Translations under genes and position numbers: made by a program
Shown: positions 32,035 to 36,113 of the stretch, piece by piece
Position numbering within the stretch: the stretch's first letter is position 1
Layout of the letters: each line of letters starts with the position of its first letter
Assembly: GCA_002298075.1 (NCBI GenBank)
Contig: DBLW01000027.1
Location: forward strand, 9,842-45,954
Reading direction: 5' to 3'
DNA length: 36,113 bases
From: Bacteroidales bacterium UBA714
GTDB taxonomy: Bacteria; Bacteroidota; Bacteroidia; Bacteroidales; UBA932
Notes under the pieces: generated by a model
The model's input: the letters and a program-made list of their open reading frames with translations, nothing else
Databases searched by the model: none
Told to the model about the DNA's origin: nothing

Positions 32035-34989
32035 ATGTATAAAAGAATATTTTTTGCGTTCGCCGCACTTCTGCTTTCCGTGTCTTTGTGGGCACAGACT
32101 GGAGGAGTGACGGGAACCGTAGTCAACCGTTCCGGCAGAGTCCCGGTTACGGGAGCCGAGGTCACGCTTTCTTTCGGAGGTGAGACCGTGGTCACGGGAC
32201 AGTCCGGAAATGACGGAAAGTTCCTGTTTGAAGGAATTGAGGACGGAATCTATCAGATGACCGTCAAGGCGGCGGGCTTTGTTCCTGCAAATGTCAATGT
32301 GACTGTCGAGAATGGCTTTGTAAAGGACTTGATGTTCGTTTCGCTCGTAGCTGCGCGCAATGTCGTGGAGGCGGACGATTCAAGCTTCGCGGAGTTTGAT
32401 ATGGATGATTCGGGATATTCGGATGCTCCGTCCATATTGTTCTCCAATGATGTATATACCGATATCGTAGGCTTCGGGTTCAGTGCAATCCGTTTCAAGA
32501 ACAGGGGCTATAACAATGAGACCCAGGATGTTTACCTGAGTGGAGTGAAGATGAACGACGCCATAACAGGCTATTCTCCTTATTCTCTCTGGAGCGGCCT
32601 TAACGAGGCTACAAGAAGCAAGGAGACCACTGTCGGCAACGAGGTTTCGGAGTATGGGGCAGGCGGATACAACGGAGTTACCAATATCCTTGCTACCGCT
32701 TCTTCCGTGCGTCCGGGATGGAGGTTCAGCGTGTTGAGCAACAGCGCGATGTACCGTCTCCGCCTTATGGCGACCTATGCCTCGGGAGAGCTTGACAACG
32801 GCTGGTCATATGCGTTCAATGTTTCTGCCCGCGTCGGAGGAAACGATTGGGTGAAAGGTGTCTATTACCGCAATTTCGCATATTATGCCGGTGCCGAGAA
32901 GAAGTTCGGTGATGAGCACAGGCTCAGTTTCATGGCTTTTGCGGCTCCAGGGCAGAGAGGAGCGCAGAATGCTTCCACACAGGAAGTCTATGACCTCATG
33001 GGTGACAACATGTACAACTCGAACTGGGGCTATCAGGGCGGCAAGATGCGCAATGCGCGTGTGCGCAAGACTCATGAGCCGGTGTTCGTGGTGAAATATA
33101 CAGCCACTCCTCTTGAGAATCTTGAGGCTTCTGCCACAGTGCTTTACCGTACAGGCAAGAACGGATATACTGCGCTTGACTGGTATGATGCTCCTGACCC
33201 GCGTCCTGACTATTACCGCAATCTTCCGTCTTATTTCTATAATCCGAATCCGGATTATGGCAGGGACAATGAATTGAAGGCAGAGTGGGCCAAGGAAGCA
33301 TGGCTTACAAATATGAACAGCACATGTCACCTGAATTGGGACAGGCTTTATAATGTCAATTACAACAATCCGGTCGAGCAGGCTGACGGAACTTTCCTGA
33401 ACAGGTCAAAGTATGCCGTTGAGGAGCGCCGCGTGGACCAGAATGATGTGAATGTGGCTGCAAATGTAAAATGGACGGCAAGCAATCTGTTCACTCTCAC
33501 GGGAGGAGCCAATTTCAAATGGAACCGCACGGAGTATTACAAGAAGCTTGACGACCTTCTCGGAGGTGACTATTACCTTAATATTGACCAGTTTGCGGAG
33601 CGCGATTTCGCGTCTTCTCCTACAATGATTCAGAATGATCTGGATTATTATCTGGAACACGGCACTGCAGAGCAGATAGGCCGCGGAGGCAAATACGGAT
33701 ATGACTACTATGCTCATGTGCGCAATGCGGGTGTGTGGGCCAACGGAACGTTCACTCACGGAGGTCTTGCTGCAAATGTGGCTTTGGAGGCCGGGTATAC
33801 AGGTTTCTGGAGGGAAGGACTTCTTCGCAAAGGTCTTTTTGCAGGTCTTGACGACAATGGACAGGAGATTTTCTATGACGGAAAGAAACTGACTTCGTAT
33901 GATGCTGACGGAAAGGTGATTTCTTCAAAAGGTGATTCTGAGAAGGCTCAGTTCCTGACATGGTCGGCAAAGCTGGGAGCAAGTTATGCGTTCCAGGGCG
34001 GTCACAGGCTTTATGCCAATGCGGGATATTATACCGATGCGCCTACGTTCTCGCAGTCATTCATTTCTCCAAGGACGAGAAATACGCTGATTCCTAATCT
34101 GGAGACGTCCAAGACCATGTCTGCCGACATCAATTACAGCTATAGCAACAATGGCTATGATTTGCGTGTGACCGGATTCTGGACCAAGATAATGAATCAG
34201 ACCGACCTCATGAGCTTCTATGACGATTCGCAGAATTCATTTACCAATTTCGCGATGACCGGAATCGACCAGAGGCATATGGGAATTGAGCTTGGATTCC
34301 GTATCCCGTTCTTTCTTCAGGGACTGTCCCTTCAGGGTGCGCTCAGCCTGGGAGAGTATATCTATACTTCCACCCCGCGCATGACCCAGACGATAGACAA
34401 CAGCGCTGCGGTAGTGTTCAACAACCAGCCTGTGACATACTGGAAGGAACATCCTATATATAAGAAGTATATGATTGACGGTGTGGAGACATATGAGGTT
34501 GACCTTGACGGCAATTATGTCGTTGAGAAAAACCAGAAGCATTATGTTCCGAGCACACCTCAGATAGCTTCGAGCCTTGCTTTCAATTACCGCACGAACT
34601 CATACTGGTTCTTCACTCTCGAAGGACAGTGCTTTGCCAATTCATATCTTGACATGAACCCTCTCTACAGGACAGACATGGCCGTGGCCGGTCCGGACGG
34701 CATAGCTACTCCGATTGAAATCGAGTATATGGCTGCCCAGGAGAAGTTCGACCCTGTTTTCCTGCTTAATGCGAGTGTGGGCAAGTCCTGGTATATCCAG
34801 CGCAAGTACAATTTCGGTTTCTCTCTCAATGTCAACAATATCCTGAACAGCAGGAATGTGCGTACAGGCGGTTATGAGCAGACGCGTCTGATTGACAGCA
34901 ATAGCGGTGAGAGATACTACAGGTTCGATCCGCGCTATTTCTACATGAGCGGTGTCAATTATATGTTGAACCTCTATTTCAGATTCTAA
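32035..34989 (+). CDS. TonB-dependent receptor with carboxypeptidase-like N-terminal domain
   Basis: 984 aa, with a signal peptide ending near S-L-W-A-Q. Residues about 22-105 are the CarboxypepD-regulatory-like domain common in SusC-type receptors (G-V-T-G-T-V-V-N, D-G-I-Y-Q-M-T-V-K-A-A-G-F). The plug follows (Y-L-S-G-V-K-M-N-D, Y-G-A-G-G-Y-N-G-V-T-N-I), then a long barrel ending L-N-L-Y-F-R-F. No susD neighbour exists; a DUF5689 lipoprotein starts three bases after its stop and takes that place. Downstream of two secreted phosphodiester-cleaving enzymes, it is the likely importer of their products. Substrate inferred from context only. Confidence 0.92.
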   Translation: MYKRIFFAFAALLLSVSLWAQTGGVTGTVVNRSGRVPVTGAEVTLSFGGETVVTGQSGNDGKFLFEGIEDGIYQMTVKAAGFVPANVNVTVENGFVKDLMFVSLVAARNVVEADDSSFAEFDMDDSGYSDAPSILFSNDVYTDIVGFGFSAIRFKNRGYNNETQDVYLSGVKMNDAITGYSPYSLWSGLNEATRSKETTVGNEVSEYGAGGYNGVTNILATASSVRPGWRFSVLSNSAMYRLRLMATYASGELDNGWSYAFNVSARVGGNDWVKGVYYRNFAYYAGAEKKFGDEHRLSFMAFAAPGQRGAQNASTQEVYDLMGDNMYNSNWGYQGGKMRNARVRKTHEPVFVVKYTATPLENLEASATVLYRTGKNGYTALDWYDAPDPRPDYYRNLPSYFYNPNPDYGRDNELKAEWAKEAWLTNMNSTCHLNWDRLYNVNYNNPVEQADGTFLNRSKYAVEERRVDQNDVNVAANVKWTASNLFTLTGGANFKWNRTEYYKKLDDLLGGDYYLNIDQFAERDFASSPTMIQNDLDYYLEHGTAEQIGRGGKYGYDYYAHVRNAGVWANGTFTHGGLAANVALEAGYTGFWREGLLRKGLFAGLDDNGQEIFYDGKKLTSYDADGKVISSKGDSEKAQFLTWSAKLGASYAFQGGHRLYANAGYYTDAPTFSQSFISPRTRNTLIPNLETSKTMSADINYSYSNNGYDLRVTGFWTKIMNQTDLMSFYDDSQNSFTNFAMTGIDQRHMGIELGFRIPFFLQGLSLQGALSLGEYIYTSTPRMTQTIDNSAAVVFNNQPVTYWKEHPIYKKYMIDGVETYEVDLDGNYVVEKNQKHYVPSTPQIASSLAFNYRTNSYWFFTLEGQCFANSYLDMNPLYRTDMAVAGPDGIATPIEIEYMAAQEKFDPVFLLNASVGKSWYIQRKYNFGFSLNVNNILNSRNVRTGGYEQTRLIDSNSGERYYRFDPRYFYMSGVNYMLNLYFRF

Positions 34990-34992
34990 GTT

Positions 34993-36078
34993 ATGAAGAC
35001 ATTATATAAGATAGCTGCAGCGGTGCTGGCCTTTATGTCGGTCACTTCCTGCGATGAATTCACTCCGGTCTTTACGGGAAAATATCCTGAGCCGGGCGAA
35101 TATGAGAAAGTCGAGATGACGCCTACCCATACGATAGCCGAGCTTGTGGCTATGTATAAGCTCGGTAAGCCTCAGGTCATAAAGGATGACATTGTGATTG
35201 CCGGCAAGGTCTCGACGTCTGACCGTACCGGAAATTTCTACAGGAGCTTCTACATCCAGGATGAGACAGGAGGAATCGAGATAAAGATAGGAAAGACCGG
35301 ACTGTACAATGACTATAAGCCGGGTCAGACCGTGTATGTGAAGTGTGAGGGACTTACTCTCGGAATGTACGGGTACAAGAGCGGCAACTATGGCGGAAGC
35401 GGAATGGTGCAGTTGGGCTATGAAGACCCGACCGGCGATTATGAGACTTCGTATCTTGATGTGGCCCCTATCATCGACAGGCATATTTTCCGCGGAGAGT
35501 TCGGCGAGCCTGTTGTGCCTCAGGTTGTTACTGAGTCCCAGCTTCCCGGCAAGAATGACACGCAGGCTACTAACAGGTATGTCGGAAGCCTTGTGACTTT
35601 GAAGGGGCTGAGGTATGCGGAGGAAGTCTTTGCCCTGCTTTATCTTGACAGCAACAAGGACACGAAGCTTTCTTCAAACAGGGTGTTCCTTTCGAGGGAT
35701 GACGAGGACGAGGACACATGGACATGGGGCATAACCACATGGGCCATGTCGAAGAACAAATATCTTGAATACCTTTCTTCCGGCGTATGGGACAAGGCGA
35801 AGGTAGGAAATGGCAATGACCAGAATTACGGTACTGTCGGAACGAACAAAGAGCAGATGATGAAGAATGCTTCGGCATATTCTGTAAGCCAGTATTTCAC
35901 AATGGGCAACAAGGAAATCCAGATACGCACGAGCGGTTATTCCCGTTTTGCGGACACTGAAATCGACCCTGAAGTGCTCAACGGAAATAAGACCATAGAT
36001 GTGACCGGAGTGATTACTCTCTACCAGGGCAGCATCCAGTTCACTCTGATTGACATAGCTGACGTTAAGGTCAATTAG
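34993..36078 (+). CDS. DUF5689 lipoprotein, partner of the TonB receptor
   Basis: 361 aa, complete, with a lipoprotein signal MKTLYKIAAA..SVTSCDEF (Cys20). The DUF5689 pattern covers most of the mature part: T-I-A-E-L-V-A-M-Y, I-V-I-A-G-K-V-S-T-S-D, F-Y-I-Q-D-E-T-G-G-I-E-I-K-I-G, Y-K-P-G-Q-T-V-Y-V-K-C-E-G, and near the end V-T-G-V-I-T-L-Y. The repeated G-K-V and Q-D-E-T-G-G strands recall OB folds. The gene starts three bases after the receptor, so translation is coupled. By analogy to SusC/SusD pairs I infer a substrate-capturing surface partner. Only 35 bases of the window follow; whether the operon continues cannot be seen. Confidence 0.85.
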   Translation: MKTLYKIAAAVLAFMSVTSCDEFTPVFTGKYPEPGEYEKVEMTPTHTIAELVAMYKLGKPQVIKDDIVIAGKVSTSDRTGNFYRSFYIQDETGGIEIKIGKTGLYNDYKPGQTVYVKCEGLTLGMYGYKSGNYGGSGMVQLGYEDPTGDYETSYLDVAPIIDRHIFRGEFGEPVVPQVVTESQLPGKNDTQATNRYVGSLVTLKGLRYAEEVFALLYLDSNKDTKLSSNRVFLSRDDEDEDTWTWGITTWAMSKNKYLEYLSSGVWDKAKVGNGNDQNYGTVGTNKEQMMKNASAYSVSQYFTMGNKEIQIRTSGYSRFADTEIDPEVLNGNKTIDVTGVITLYQGSIQFTLIDIADVKVN

Positions 36079-36113
36079 GTCTCATCAGCAGATTCTTTGG
36101 GCAGCTTTCTGCC

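Overview
The window reads as chromosomal DNA of a Bacteroidota species, most likely a gut-type Bacteroidales. The evidence is SusD, DUF1735, BACON, DUF4249 and DUF5689 families, many lipoprotein signal peptides with a Cys soon after the hydrophobic core, TonB-dependent receptors ending in aromatic residues, and promoters of the Bacteroidota type (TTTG, a spacer of about 19-21 bp, then TAnnTTTG). I cannot name a genus from sequence alone.

Layout. (1) 1-5686: the 3' part of a glycan-utilisation locus on the + strand. It holds the end of a SusD-like protein, a GH18 endo-beta-N-acetylglucosaminidase-like lipoprotein, a lipoprotein with three tandem DUF1735 plus F5/8C-like modules, a DUF1735 plus LamG lipoprotein, and a strong terminator. 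The order resembles Bacteroides loci for host high-mannose N-glycans. (2) 5888-6661: a DUF1573 protein. (3) 6783-13820: aspartate-family and methionine biosynthesis. metX, thrA, metY and asd are all on the - strand, and an Lrp/AsnC regulator is divergent from metX; the two -33 boxes are almost back to back. (4) 13891-18562 (-): a MORN/TonB-C protein, then a three-gene operon transcribed lipoprotein, TonB receptor, DUF4249 lipoprotein. (5) 18928-25606: a segment bounded by two 121-bp copies of one repeat in opposite orientation (119/121 identical), each carrying a hairpin terminator. Inside are a small DUF2188 protein with a strong Shine-Dalgarno, tRNA-Leu(UAA), a PAP2 phosphatase, a glycosyltransferase fragment, a ComF-like protein, fabG, and an adenosylhomocysteinase of the short archaeal/Thermotoga type. 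(6) 25653-27089 (-): a BACON/LamG lipoprotein. (7) 27490-36078 (+): a five-gene run of BACON/DUF5689 lipoprotein, BACON plus DRGH-nuclease lipoprotein, endonuclease/exonuclease/phosphatase-fold protein, TonB receptor, and DUF5689 lipoprotein.

How they work together. The methionine genes supply homocysteine from aspartate through O-acetylhomoserine, and ahcY recycles homocysteine from S-adenosylhomocysteine. The last five-gene run looks like a utilisation locus built on the PUL plan but with two secreted phosphodiester-cleaving enzymes instead of glycosidases. A role in scavenging extracellular nucleic acid or phosphodiesters is an inference; it is the best candidate here for a poorly described system.
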